From Streptomyces sp. 1331.2 (GTDB lineage Bacteria; Actinomycetota; Actinomycetes; Streptomycetales; Streptomycetaceae): a stretch of 64,000 nucleotides of DNA. Shown here piece by piece: positions 8,885 through 17,623 of the stretch; within the stretch, counting starts at the first letter, position 1, and every line of letters begins with the position of its first letter. The DNA lies in NCBI RefSeq assembly GCF_900199205.1, contig NZ_OBMJ01000001.1, forward strand, positions 2,793,001-2,857,000, written 5' to 3'. The position numbers were made by a program, and so were the translations under genes. The notes beneath the pieces were generated by a model, which made no database searches, was not told where the DNA came from, and worked only from the letters and a program-made list of their open reading frames with translations.

Positions 8885-10069
8885 TCAGTGGCGGGTCAGG
8901 ACCCCGGCCTGCTGCGGGAGTTGGAGGATGCTGGCGGGTGGGGGGTCGTACTGCAGGAGCAGCATCGCCGCGTCGTCGCCGAGCTGGCGTCCGACGTGGC
9001 GCACCACGTCCTCGTGCAGACGCTGCAGGACGTCGGCGGGGTGGCCGTCGGCACAGCGCGGGAAGCGTTCGGCGAGCGGGTAGAAGGTGCCGGCGCGGTC
9101 GCGGGCCTCGATCACTCCGTCGGTGAAGAGCAGCACGCGGTCGCCGCCGAGCAGCGGCACCCGGTGCACCGGCGGGCGGACGTCGGCTGGGTCGAGGACG
9201 CCCAACGGCGGTACGGTCTCGGCGAGTTCGAGCGCCACGACCTGACTGCCGCGCAGCAGCAGCGGGGCGGGGTGGCCGCAGTTGACGATCTCGGCGGAAC
9301 CGTCGGGCCGGACGCCGATCAGCACCAGGGTGACGAACTCCTCCTCCACTCCGGGGTGGTCGTTCTCGTGCAGGGCGCGGTCCAGGCTGACGGCCAGCCA
9401 GCCGGCCACCCGGTCCAGTGCGGGCTCCTGGTGGGCGGCCTCGCGGAATGCGCCGAGCACGGCGGCGGCCGTCTCGACCGCGCCGAGGCCCTTGCCGCGC
9501 ACGTCCCCGACCACGGCCCGCACGCCGTGCCGGGTGTTGACCACCTCGTAGAGGTCGCCGCCGATCCGGGCGTGCGCGGCGGCGGCCTCGTAGTGGACGG
9601 CGGCCCGGACGGTGCCGACCCGTTCGGGGACGGGGCGCAGCAGCACCCGGCGGGCGATCGAGGCGACCAGCTGGGCGTCGGCCAGCGCCCGTTCCTGGCG
9701 CAGTCTCAGGGTGGCGCTGACCCAGCCGATGGTGGCGACCAGCAGGATCGCGATGACGCTGGCGGCGTGCACGGACTCGTGGAGCGCGTCGCTGCGGAAG
9801 GCCATCAGGAAGGCCGCCGCCTCGGTGCACAGGCCGATGACGAACGGGTACCAGGTGCGGCGGCTGACCACGGCGGCCAGCGCGGGTACGGCGGTGAGGG
9901 CGGGTTCGACCGTCACCTCGGTGCCGCTGAGGTAGTCGAGGACGACGATCAGCGCCATGCCGAGGAAGGGCAGCGCGAGCGCCGTCCTCGGCCAGGTGCC
10001 GGTCGCGCCGGAAGCGGGCGCCGGGGCCGGCCCGGTGAACCGCTCTCTGATCCATCCGGTCGCGCTCAA
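8885..10069 (-). CDS. Membrane-anchored SpoIIE/RsbU-type PP2C phosphatase
   Basis: The 394-residue protein has four hydrophobic segments in its first 130 residues (for example LPFLGMALIVVLDYL and HAASVIAILLVATIGW), then a SpoIIE domain. Motifs include RIGGDLYEVV, VVGDVRGKGL, FTDGVIEARD and the C-terminal GDDAAMLLL, which provide the metal-binding aspartates. Such proteins dephosphorylate anti-sigma-factor antagonists and control alternative sigma factors. The start is TTG at 10069, supported by GGAGAG 7 bases upstream. No GAF, PAS or kinase-like domain is attached, so the signal is probably sensed by the membrane part. No anti-sigma partner is adjacent. Confidence 0.88.
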   Translation of the reverse strand: MSATGWIRERFTGPAPAPASGATGTWPRTALALPFLGMALIVVLDYLSGTEVTVEPALTAVPALAAVVSRRTWYPFVIGLCTEAAAFLMAFRSDALHESVHAASVIAILLVATIGWVSATLRLRQERALADAQLVASIARRVLLRPVPERVGTVRAAVHYEAAAAHARIGGDLYEVVNTRHGVRAVVGDVRGKGLGAVETAAAVLGAFREAAHQEPALDRVAGWLAVSLDRALHENDHPGVEEEFVTLVLIGVRPDGSAEIVNCGHPAPLLLRGSQVVALELAETVPPLGVLDPADVRPPVHRVPLLGGDRVLLFTDGVIEARDRAGTFYPLAERFPRCADGHPADVLQRLHEDVVRHVGRQLGDDAAMLLLQYDPPPASILQLPQQAGVLTRH

Positions 10070-10263
10070 CTTCGGACTCTCCAGCAGAAGACGCCGATGC
10101 CCGGGGGCACCTGCGGTGATGACTGAGGGTTAGGGAATGCGGGCCTCGCTGGCGGCCGGAGTACGGGAGTTGACCGGTTACCGACCCCACAATAGGCGCG
10201 AAACGTGCGTGACACACAGGTTTCGGGCACTGGCGTGACGACTTGGATGCACTGCGTGACTCA

Positions 10264-13200
10264 TTAGTCACTGTTCCCGATCAGGAGCCGTTCCAACTCT
10301 TTTCGGTCGGGAAGTCCTGCCGGACGCTCGATCCGCCCGCTGCGGACGTACAGGAACGAAGCCGTGACCAGCTCGGGGTCGACCCCCATCTGCTCGGCCC
10401 AGGCCAGTCGGTAGACCGCGAGCTGCAGCGGATCCGCGGTCTCCTCGCGGTGGGTCTTCCAGTCCACCACTTCGTAGCGTGACGCACCACCGGATCCCGA
10501 CAACCGGTCACCGTCCCGGTAGACCGCGTCGATCCGCCCGCGCACCACCCGCCCCGCCAGCACCAGCTGGAACGGCGCCTCGACCCGGTAGGGCTTGCGC
10601 TGCGCGTACGGGGTGCGCAGGAACGCCTCCTTGAGCCGCTCCAGGTCCTGCTCGTCCTCGATGCCGTCGTCGTCGGCACCGGGCAGCGCACCGGGCTCGA
10701 CCAGCAGCAGCGGCTCGATCCGGGACTGCACCCAGGCGTGGAAGCGGGTGCCGCGCCGGGCGGCGGGCTGCGGGGGCCGCGGCATCGGACGGGCCAGGTC
10801 GTGCGCGAAGCCGTCCGGGTCGGCGGCCAGCCGCAGCAGCTGGGTCGCGGACAGCGCCGCGGGCAACGGCACCTCCCGCACGGTGCGCCGGGACCGCTCC
10901 AACTCGCCCAGCAGCGCGGTCAGGTCACGGTCCCAGGAGGCCACCTGCCGCTGGTCCTCGGGGGCCATCTCCTCGGGGTCGGGAGCAGCAGCACCCGCGA
11001 TCCTCGCGTTCACCACCTCGGCGACCCGGCGGCGGGCGTGCTGCGCGGCCGGATCCAGCGGCAGCGGCCAGGGGTGCTCGACGGGCGCGGCCAGTGCCGG
11101 GTTCTCGGCGCCCTTCTCGGGCTGCGCGGCCCAGTGCTCGACCTCGCCGGCCCCGGGCTCCTCGCAGTGCTCGCGCAGCGCCTCCAGGAAGGCGGACGGC
11201 CCGCGGACGGTCTTCTGGCTCGGCCCCCACCAGTGCCCGGAGGCCAGCAGCAGCGAACGCGGGCGGGTGAACGCCACGTAGCCCAGGCGCAGTTCCTCGG
11301 TGCCGGAGTGCTCGGCCAGCTCCTTCTTGAAGGCCGTCATCGTCTTGCTGTTCCACCCGCCGCGCACGTCGGGCAGGGTCGCCGCGTCGCCGCGCAGGGC
11401 GTGCGGAAGCACGCGCTTGGCGCTGGTCCAGCGTTCGCGCGGGGTGGCGGAGGGGAACGCGCCCCGCACCAGGCCGGGGACGGCCACCACGTCCCACTCC
11501 AGGCCCTTGGACTTGTGAGCGGTGAGGACCTTCACGGTGTCCTCGCCTCCGGGCAGGCTGCTGTCCAGGCCGCGCTCGTACTCCTGGGCGGCGCGCAGGA
11601 AGCCGAGGAAGGCGGCGAGGCCCGGATCGCCGTCGAGGTCGGCGAAGGAGGCGGCGACGTCCAGGAAGGCGTGCAGGGTCTCCCGGCGGCGGGCGGCCAG
11701 CGCCTGCGGGGAGGCGGCGAGTTCGACCTCCAGGCCGGTGGCGGACAGCACCCGGTGCAGCACGTCCATCAGCGGGTCGGCGAGCGAGCGGCGCAGCTCG
11801 CGCAGCTCCTGGGCCAGGCGGGCGAAGCGCACCCGGGCCTCGGCGGAGAACGGCAGCTCGTCCGGCTGGTCGCTGTCCAGGAAGGTCTCCACCGCGTCGG
11901 CCAGCGAGACCACCTCGGTCGGGTCGGCCTCGGCGACGGCCGCGGCCAGCGCCTCGACGCCCTCGGGCCGCTCGGTGCGGACGAGTTCGGCGGCCCGCCG
12001 GCCGAGCAGGGCGAGGTCGCGCGGGCCGATCCGCCAGCGCGGGCCGATCAGCAGGCGCACCAGCGCGGCGTTGGCCGTCGGGTCCTGCAGCACCTCGCAG
12101 ACCGCCACCAGGTCGGCCACCTCGGGCAGCTGCAGCAGCCCGCCCAGGCCCACCACCTCGACCGGCACCTCGCGGGCGACCAGCGCCGCATGGATGTCCG
12201 GGAAGGCGGCGCCGCCGCGGCACAGCACGGCGATCCGGCCGGGCGCGGTGCCGGTGCGCACCAGGTGGGCGATCGAGTCGGCGAGCCAGTCGACCTCCTC
12301 GGCGTGGGTGGGCAGCAGGGCGGTGCGCACGAAGCCGTCCTGCTCGGCGCCGGGGGCCGGGCGCAGCGCCTCGACGCCCTCGTGCATCGCGCGCAGCGGC
12401 GCGGCGAGGGTGTTGGCGAAGGCGAGCAGGCGCCCGCCGCTGCGGCGGTTCTCGCTGAGCGCGTAGCGGTCGGCGGGGCGGCCGTCGGCCTTGGGGAAGT
12501 GCCGGGGGAACTCGTCGAGGTTGGCGACGGAGGCGCCGCGCCAGCCGTAGATCGCCTGGCAGGGGTCGCCGACGGCGGTCACCGGGTGGCCGCTCCCCCG
12601 GCCGTCCGGGCCCCCGCCGTCCGGACCGGCGCCGAACAGGCCGGCCAGCATCAGCCGCTGGGCGACGGAAGTGTCCTGGTACTCGTCCAGCAGGACGACC
12701 CGGAACTGGCCGCGCAGCAGTTCGCCGACCTCGGGGCGCTGCTGGGCGAGGCGGGCGGCGGCGGCTATCTGGTCGCCGAAGTCCATCAGCCCGGCGGACT
12801 GCTTGCGGCGGCGGTAGTCCTCGACCAGGCGCAGCAGCTCCTGCCGGGCGCGGGCGGTGGCCGGGACGGCCCGCAGGTCGTCGTTGGTCAGCTTGACGGT
12901 GGCGAGGGTGTCCAGCAGCCGCTCGTCGAAGTCGCGCAGGGCCTGCGGCTCGACCAGGTGCTCGGCGAGTTCGCCGTCCAGGGCGGTGAGGTCGGCGACC
13001 AGGTTGGCGAAGGTGCCGGTGAGCGCGGGGAACGGTCCGCGGGCGGTGCGCAGCACCTTGGCGGCGAGCTGGAAGCGGGTGGCGTCGGCGAGCAGCCGGA
13101 CGTCCGGTTCGATGCCGATCCGCAGGCCGTGTTCCTTGAGGAGGCGGCCGGCGAAGGCGTGGTAGGTGGAGATCTCCGGGTCGCCGAGCGGTTCGACGGC

Positions 13201-13488
13201 GTCCCGGTCGGCGACGCCGGCCCGGAGCAGGGCGGTGCGGACGCGTTCGGAGAGCTCGGCGGCGGCCTTGTTGGTGAAGGTGAGGCCCAGCACCTCCTCG
13301 GGCCGTACGGCGCCGGAGCCGACCAGCCAGACCACCCGGGCGGCCATCACGGTGGTCTTGCCGGAGCCGGCGCCGGCCACGATCACGGCCGGTTCCAGCG
13401 GGGCGCCGATGGCCGCCATCTGCTCCCGGTTGAAGGGGATCCCCAGCAGCTCCTTGAGCTGGTCGGGATGGCTGAGCACGGCGGTCAC
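10264..13488 (-). CDS. adnB: AdnB subunit of the AdnAB helicase-nuclease
   Basis: The 1074-residue protein joins a UvrD-type helicase to a C-terminal RecB-family nuclease. Walker A is AGAGSGKTT near residue 40, Walker B is VLLDEYQDTS near 270, and later helicase motifs include AVGDPCQAIYGWRGAS, LTAHKSKGLEWD and GYVAFTRPR. The nuclease motif YEVVDWKTH with LQLAVYRLAWAEQ closes the protein. AdnAB resects DNA double-strand ends in actinobacteria and replaces RecBCD/AddAB. In the mycobacterial complex AdnB is the lead motor. The GTG at 13488 follows the adnA stop by 104 bp on the same strand, consistent with an operon. Length matches the mycobacterial protein. Confidence 0.93.
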   Translation of the reverse strand: MTAVLSHPDQLKELLGIPFNREQMAAIGAPLEPAVIVAGAGSGKTTVMAARVVWLVGSGAVRPEEVLGLTFTNKAAAELSERVRTALLRAGVADRDAVEPLGDPEISTYHAFAGRLLKEHGLRIGIEPDVRLLADATRFQLAAKVLRTARGPFPALTGTFANLVADLTALDGELAEHLVEPQALRDFDERLLDTLATVKLTNDDLRAVPATARARQELLRLVEDYRRRKQSAGLMDFGDQIAAAARLAQQRPEVGELLRGQFRVVLLDEYQDTSVAQRLMLAGLFGAGPDGGGPDGRGSGHPVTAVGDPCQAIYGWRGASVANLDEFPRHFPKADGRPADRYALSENRRSGGRLLAFANTLAAPLRAMHEGVEALRPAPGAEQDGFVRTALLPTHAEEVDWLADSIAHLVRTGTAPGRIAVLCRGGAAFPDIHAALVAREVPVEVVGLGGLLQLPEVADLVAVCEVLQDPTANAALVRLLIGPRWRIGPRDLALLGRRAAELVRTERPEGVEALAAAVAEADPTEVVSLADAVETFLDSDQPDELPFSAEARVRFARLAQELRELRRSLADPLMDVLHRVLSATGLEVELAASPQALAARRRETLHAFLDVAASFADLDGDPGLAAFLGFLRAAQEYERGLDSSLPGGEDTVKVLTAHKSKGLEWDVVAVPGLVRGAFPSATPRERWTSAKRVLPHALRGDAATLPDVRGGWNSKTMTAFKKELAEHSGTEELRLGYVAFTRPRSLLLASGHWWGPSQKTVRGPSAFLEALREHCEEPGAGEVEHWAAQPEKGAENPALAAPVEHPWPLPLDPAAQHARRRVAEVVNARIAGAAAPDPEEMAPEDQRQVASWDRDLTALLGELERSRRTVREVPLPAALSATQLLRLAADPDGFAHDLARPMPRPPQPAARRGTRFHAWVQSRIEPLLLVEPGALPGADDDGIEDEQDLERLKEAFLRTPYAQRKPYRVEAPFQLVLAGRVVRGRIDAVYRDGDRLSGSGGASRYEVVDWKTHREETADPLQLAVYRLAWAEQMGVDPELVTASFLYVRSGRIERPAGLPDRKELERLLIGNSD

Positions 13489-13592
13489 CCCGCAACCGTA
13501 ACGGTCGCAGCCGACACTCCGGACGCCCGGCCGGGGTGACCCTGGCTACTCGGCAGCTACCCAGCTGCGCCCCGAGCCGAAGGGGCGCGCCG

Positions 13593-16500
13593 TCAAAGCA
13601 GCTGCGCCCCGTCCCGCTGCGCCGAACAGCTGCGGCGGAAGGTGCAGCGGTCGCAACCGCCGCCGGTCTGCGGGACGAAGCGTTCGGCGAGGACCTTCCC
13701 GGCGGCCTCGGCGAGCAGGTTCTCGATCCAGGGCTCGCCCTCCGGCGGCTCCTGCCGCTGGATCTTGGGGGCGTCCTGGGCGGCCTTGGCGGAGGGCTCG
13801 CGCAGGTGGACGAGTTCGGCGCCGCCGGTGTCCGGGGGGTGCTCGGTGAAGCCGGGCAGCTGGTTGAGGGCGCCGGCCCGGACGGCGAGCTGGTAGACGG
13901 CGAGCTGTTTGTGCTCGGGCAGCGACTTGTCGGTGGGGATCTGCTTGCCGGTCTTGAAGTCGACCACGTAGGCGCGCCCGGCGGCGTCCTTCTCGACCCG
14001 GTCCATCGAGCCGCGGATGCGCACCGAGACGCCGCCGACGTCGAGGGTGACGTCGAAGCCGTGCTCGGTGGCGACGACGTCCCGGCCGCGTTCGAGGACG
14101 TGCCAGTTGAGGAAGCGTTCCAGGGCGGCGCGGGCCTCGGTCTTCTCCTGGTGGGACTTCCAGGGCGCGTCGAAGGCGAGCGCGTCCCAGACGGTGTCCA
14201 GGCGTTCCATGAGGACGGCGAGGTCGGCGGGCGTGCGGCCGGAGCCGACCTCGTCGGCGAGGGCGTGCACCACGTTGCCGAAGCCCTGGGCGGCGGAGCC
14301 GGCGCCGCGCGCCTTGACCTCCTTGTCCAGGAACCACTGCAGCGAGCAGTTCTCCAGCTGTTCCAGGCCGCTGCCGGACAGCCGCACCGGCAGCTCGGCG
14401 TCGCGCAGCGGTTCGGGGGCGGCGGTCGGGTCGTCCAGGCCCCACCAGCGGGCGGGGTGGGCGGCGGGCACCAGCGGCAGCCCTTCCTCGTCGGTGGCGG
14501 CGGCGAGGGTGGCGAGCCGTTCGGCGGCGGCGCGGCGCAGTTCGGGCGAGCGGGCGGGGTCGACGGTGACGGCCCGCAGTTCGGCGACGAGCGCGGCGAC
14601 GGACAGCGGGCGGCGCGGGCGGTGGGTGACGTCCTCGACGGTGACCGGCGGGGTGCGGCGCACCACCTTGCCGGTGCGCGGGTCGACGTCCTCGCGGTAG
14701 AGCTCGCGCAGGAAGCGGGAGGGTTCGTCGCCGTCGTCGGCGGGGGCCTTGACGGCGGTGACGACCAGCCGTTCCCTGGCACGGGTCGCGGCGACGTAGA
14801 AGAGGCGGCGTTCCTCGCCGAGCAGGGCGGCCGGGGAGAGCGGTTCGGCGAGGCCGTCGCGGCCTATCCGGTCGGCTTCCAGCAGGGAGCCGCGGCGGCG
14901 CAGGTCGGGCCAGAGGCCGTCCTGGACGCCGGCGACGACGACCAGGCGCCATTCCAGGCCCTTGGAGCGGTGGGCGGTCATCAGCCGGACGGCTTCGGGG
15001 CGTACGGCCCGGACGGTGAGGGTGTCGGCGGCGATGTCCTGGGCTTCGAGTTCGGCGAGCAGGTCGAGGGCGCTGCGGTGGCCGGTGACCTGCTCCTCGG
15101 CGCGGGCGGCGGTCTCGAACAGGGCGCACAGCGCGTCCAGGTCGCGGTCGGCGTTGCGGCCGGCGGCGCCGCCGCGCAGGGCGGCCCGCTCCAGGCGCTC
15201 GCGCCAGCGGCGGCTGCCGTCCCACAGTTCCCAGAGCGCGTCCTCGGCGGTGCAGCCGCCGGCCAGCATCTCGCGGACCTTGCGCAGCAGGGTGCCGAGG
15301 TCGCGGGCGCGGCGGGCGTGTGCGGGGTCGAGGGCGACGAGGCGTTCGGGTTCGGCGAGGGCTTCGCGGATCAGCTCGCCGGCCGGGCGCGGGGCGGCGG
15401 CGGGACGGCCGTCGGCGCGCAGGGCGGCGCGTTCCTCCTCGCGCAGGGCGCGGCCCAGGCGTCGCAGGTCGGAGCCGTCGAGGCCGCCGAGCGGGCCGGT
15501 GAGCAGGGCGTGCGCCCGTTCGGTGGTGAGCGGGTCCGGGGTGTCGGCGCCGGCCATCGAGGCGGGGTCCTCGTCGCCGGGGTCGCCCTGCCGGTCGAGG
15601 GCGTTCTGCCGGGCGGCCTGCTCGGCGCAGACCCGCAGGGCGAGCAGCAGGTGGGCGACGGCCGGCTCCTCGCGCAGCGGCAGGTCGTCGCCGTCGATCT
15701 CCAGGGGGACGCCGGCGGCGCCGAGCGCCCGCCGGACGCCGGGGATGGAGCGGGCGCCGGCCCGGACGAGGACGGCCATCTCGCCCCAGGGCACGCCGTC
15801 CTCCAGGTGGGCGCGGCGCAGCAGGTCGGCGATCGAGTCGAGTTCGGCGCCGGGCGTCGGGTAGGTGTACACCTCGACCCGGCCGCCCTCGCGGGAGGGC
15901 AGCAGGGCGCGGTGCTGGGCGAGTTTGTCGGCGGGCAGGCGGCCCATCGGCATCCGCCGGGCGATCTCCCGGGAGGCGGCGAGCAGGAGGGCGCCGGAGC
16001 GGCGGGAGACGCGCAGCACCTTGACCTCGGCGGGGCTGCCGTCGGCCCGGCGGAAGGTCTGCGGGAAGTCGAGGATGCCGTTGATGTCGGCGCCGCGGAA
16101 GGCGTAGATCGACTGGTCGGGGTCGCCGACCGCGACGAGGTCGCGTCCGCCGCCGGCGAGCCGGCGCAGCAGCCGGACCTGGGAGGGGTCGGTGTCCTGG
16201 TACTCGTCGACGAAGACGACGTCGTAGCGCCCGCGCAGTTCCTCCTCGACGTCGGGGCGCTCGGCGAGCAGGACGGCGCGGTGGACGAGTTCGGCGTAGT
16301 CGAGGACGCCACGCAGGTCGAGCACGTCGAGGTAGTCGGCCAGGAAGTGCGCGGCGGCGGCCCAGTCGGGGCGCTGGACGCCCTGGGCGAAGCGTTCCAG
16401 TTCGGCCTCGCCGAGGCCGAGCTCGCGGCTGCGGGCGAGGACGGCGCGGACCTCGTCGGCGAAGCCGCGGGTGGTGAGGCAGGCCCGCAGGTCCAGCGGC

Positions 16501-16955
16501 CAGGGGATCCGGGAGCTGCCGAGGCGGGCGTCCTCGGCGCCGCCGGCGAGCAGTTCGCGGACCATGACGTCCTGCTCGGGGCCGGAGAGCAGTCGCAGCG
16601 GCTCGGCGTAGTCCTGCGGGTCCTGGTGGGCGCGAAGCAGGGCGTAGCAGAAGGAGTGGAAGGTGGTGGCCTGCGGGGCGGCGGCGGTGCTGCGGAGCCG
16701 GCCGGCCATCCGGTCGCGCAGTTCCGTCGCGGCCTTGCGGCTGAAGGTGAGGACGAGGATCCGCTCGGGGTCGGTGCCGTCGGCGATGCGCCGGGCGACG
16801 GCCTCGACCAGGGTGGTGGTCTTTCCGGTGCCCGGCCCGGCGAGGACCAGCAGTGGGCCTCCGGTGTGCTCGACCACGGCGCGCTGATAGGCGTCCAGCA
16901 CCGGTGGATCGGGCTGGACGAGCGGGTTGCGCACGAGCCGGTAGGGGGAACTCAC
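13593..16955 (-). CDS. adnA: AdnA subunit of the AdnAB helicase-nuclease (4Fe-4S)
   Basis: The protein has a UvrD-like N-terminal motor with intact Walker A LAGPGTGKTT near residue 40 and FVDEYQDTDPSQ near 245, plus GDPDQSIYAFRG and TAHRSKGLEWR. The C-terminal RecB-type nuclease shows AYVVDFKTGK and QLAVYQLAV. Four cysteines that would bind the iron-sulphur cluster are visible: one in NCSLQWFL and three in CDRCTFRRSC near the C-terminus. This distinguishes AdnA from AdnB, which lacks the set. The GTG at 16955 (1120 residues) is favoured because AGGA lies 7 bases upstream; the frame extends a further 96 bases without conservation. Confidence 0.93.
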   Translation of the reverse strand: MSSPYRLVRNPLVQPDPPVLDAYQRAVVEHTGGPLLVLAGPGTGKTTTLVEAVARRIADGTDPERILVLTFSRKAATELRDRMAGRLRSTAAAPQATTFHSFCYALLRAHQDPQDYAEPLRLLSGPEQDVMVRELLAGGAEDARLGSSRIPWPLDLRACLTTRGFADEVRAVLARSRELGLGEAELERFAQGVQRPDWAAAAHFLADYLDVLDLRGVLDYAELVHRAVLLAERPDVEEELRGRYDVVFVDEYQDTDPSQVRLLRRLAGGGRDLVAVGDPDQSIYAFRGADINGILDFPQTFRRADGSPAEVKVLRVSRRSGALLLAASREIARRMPMGRLPADKLAQHRALLPSREGGRVEVYTYPTPGAELDSIADLLRRAHLEDGVPWGEMAVLVRAGARSIPGVRRALGAAGVPLEIDGDDLPLREEPAVAHLLLALRVCAEQAARQNALDRQGDPGDEDPASMAGADTPDPLTTERAHALLTGPLGGLDGSDLRRLGRALREEERAALRADGRPAAAPRPAGELIREALAEPERLVALDPAHARRARDLGTLLRKVREMLAGGCTAEDALWELWDGSRRWRERLERAALRGGAAGRNADRDLDALCALFETAARAEEQVTGHRSALDLLAELEAQDIAADTLTVRAVRPEAVRLMTAHRSKGLEWRLVVVAGVQDGLWPDLRRRGSLLEADRIGRDGLAEPLSPAALLGEERRLFYVAATRARERLVVTAVKAPADDGDEPSRFLRELYREDVDPRTGKVVRRTPPVTVEDVTHRPRRPLSVAALVAELRAVTVDPARSPELRRAAAERLATLAAATDEEGLPLVPAAHPARWWGLDDPTAAPEPLRDAELPVRLSGSGLEQLENCSLQWFLDKEVKARGAGSAAQGFGNVVHALADEVGSGRTPADLAVLMERLDTVWDALAFDAPWKSHQEKTEARAALERFLNWHVLERGRDVVATEHGFDVTLDVGGVSVRIRGSMDRVEKDAAGRAYVVDFKTGKQIPTDKSLPEHKQLAVYQLAVRAGALNQLPGFTEHPPDTGGAELVHLREPSAKAAQDAPKIQRQEPPEGEPWIENLLAEAAGKVLAERFVPQTGGGCDRCTFRRSCSAQRDGAQLL

Positions 16956-17074
16956 GGACGGTCCTGGGGTCGAACGGTGGAACGGGGGGGCACGGCGGGG
17001 GCGGGCCCGCCGGGGCCCGCCCCCATCGAGCCTACGATCCTCCCCTGTCAATCCCGTCCGTGCGGACCTTTCTC

Positions 17075-17153
17075 GGGAATCGGCTCCCTCAGGAATCAGC
17101 GACCTCAGGAATCAGCGACCTCAGGAATCGGCGGCCTCAGGAATCGGCTCCCC
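17075..17153. repeat. Five-copy 16-bp tandem repeat across the ATL 3' end
   Basis: Consecutive 16-base units of the form AGGAATCAGCGACCTC start at 17075, 17091, 17107, 17123 and 17139. The two central copies are identical and the outer ones differ by one to four bases. The array covers the last codons and stop of the ATL gene (stop at 17121) and part of the 165-bp spacer before adnA. Because 16 is not a multiple of 3, changes in copy number would alter the ATL C-terminus. Confidence 0.9.
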
Positions 17154-17489
17154 GTCCCAGCGGGCCCGCCTGAGGTCGACCCGGGGCGGGTCGGCGAGTT
17201 CGCGCAGCGGGGTGCCCTCCTCGCCGTAGTGGGCGAGGGCGCGCTGTTCGTGGCCCGGCAGGAAGCGGCCGTCCGCGCGGATGACCCGCCACCAGGGCAC
17301 CGAGCCGCCGTACAGTGCCATCACCCGGCCGACCTGCCGGGGCCCGCCCTGGCCGAGGTACTCGGCGACGTCGCCGTAGGTCATCACCCGGCCGGGTGGA
17401 ATCCGCTCGGTCAGGTCGAGCACCAGTTCGGCGAAGGGCGGTAGGGCGTCCGGGAGGCCGTCGTCTGTTACGTCCGTCACCTGCGGCAT
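17121..17489 (-). CDS. Alkyltransferase-like protein (ATL, MGMT family without catalytic Cys)
   Basis: The 122-residue protein matches the DNA-binding domain of O6-methylguanine methyltransferases. IPPGRVMTYGDVAEYLGQGG forms the helix-turn-helix, and RQVGRVM and SVPWWRVIRADG the active-site loop. The PCHR motif of true methyltransferases is PWWR here, so the alkyl-accepting cysteine is replaced by tryptophan. Such ATL proteins bind O6-alkylguanine, flip it out and recruit nucleotide excision repair. The gene lies just upstream of adnAB on the same strand and may share its transcript. A GGGAAG motif close to the ATG at 17489 is its ribosome binding site; the spacing is tight, so the GTG three codons later is an alternative. 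Confidence 0.9.
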   Translation of the reverse strand: MPQVTDVTDDGLPDALPPFAELVLDLTERIPPGRVMTYGDVAEYLGQGGPRQVGRVMALYGGSVPWWRVIRADGRFLPGHEQRALAHYGEEGTPLRELADPPRVDLRRARWDGEPIPEAADS

Positions 17490-17623
17490 TCTTCCCTACA
17501 GGGGCGCACCCGCGGCTCCGGGCGAACGAACCGCCGCGCCCGATCCGCCCCCTGTCCAGCACGGGGGGTCGGGGCATGCCACCATCTTCGGGGCGGTGAG
17601 TGGTGATACGAGGACAAGACCAG

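Noticed and set aside
10070..10263. Small gene in the spacer between adnB and the SpoIIE phosphatase gene
   Set aside because: No frame has a start, ribosome binding site and typical codon bias; the region is best read as the SpoIIE promoter region.
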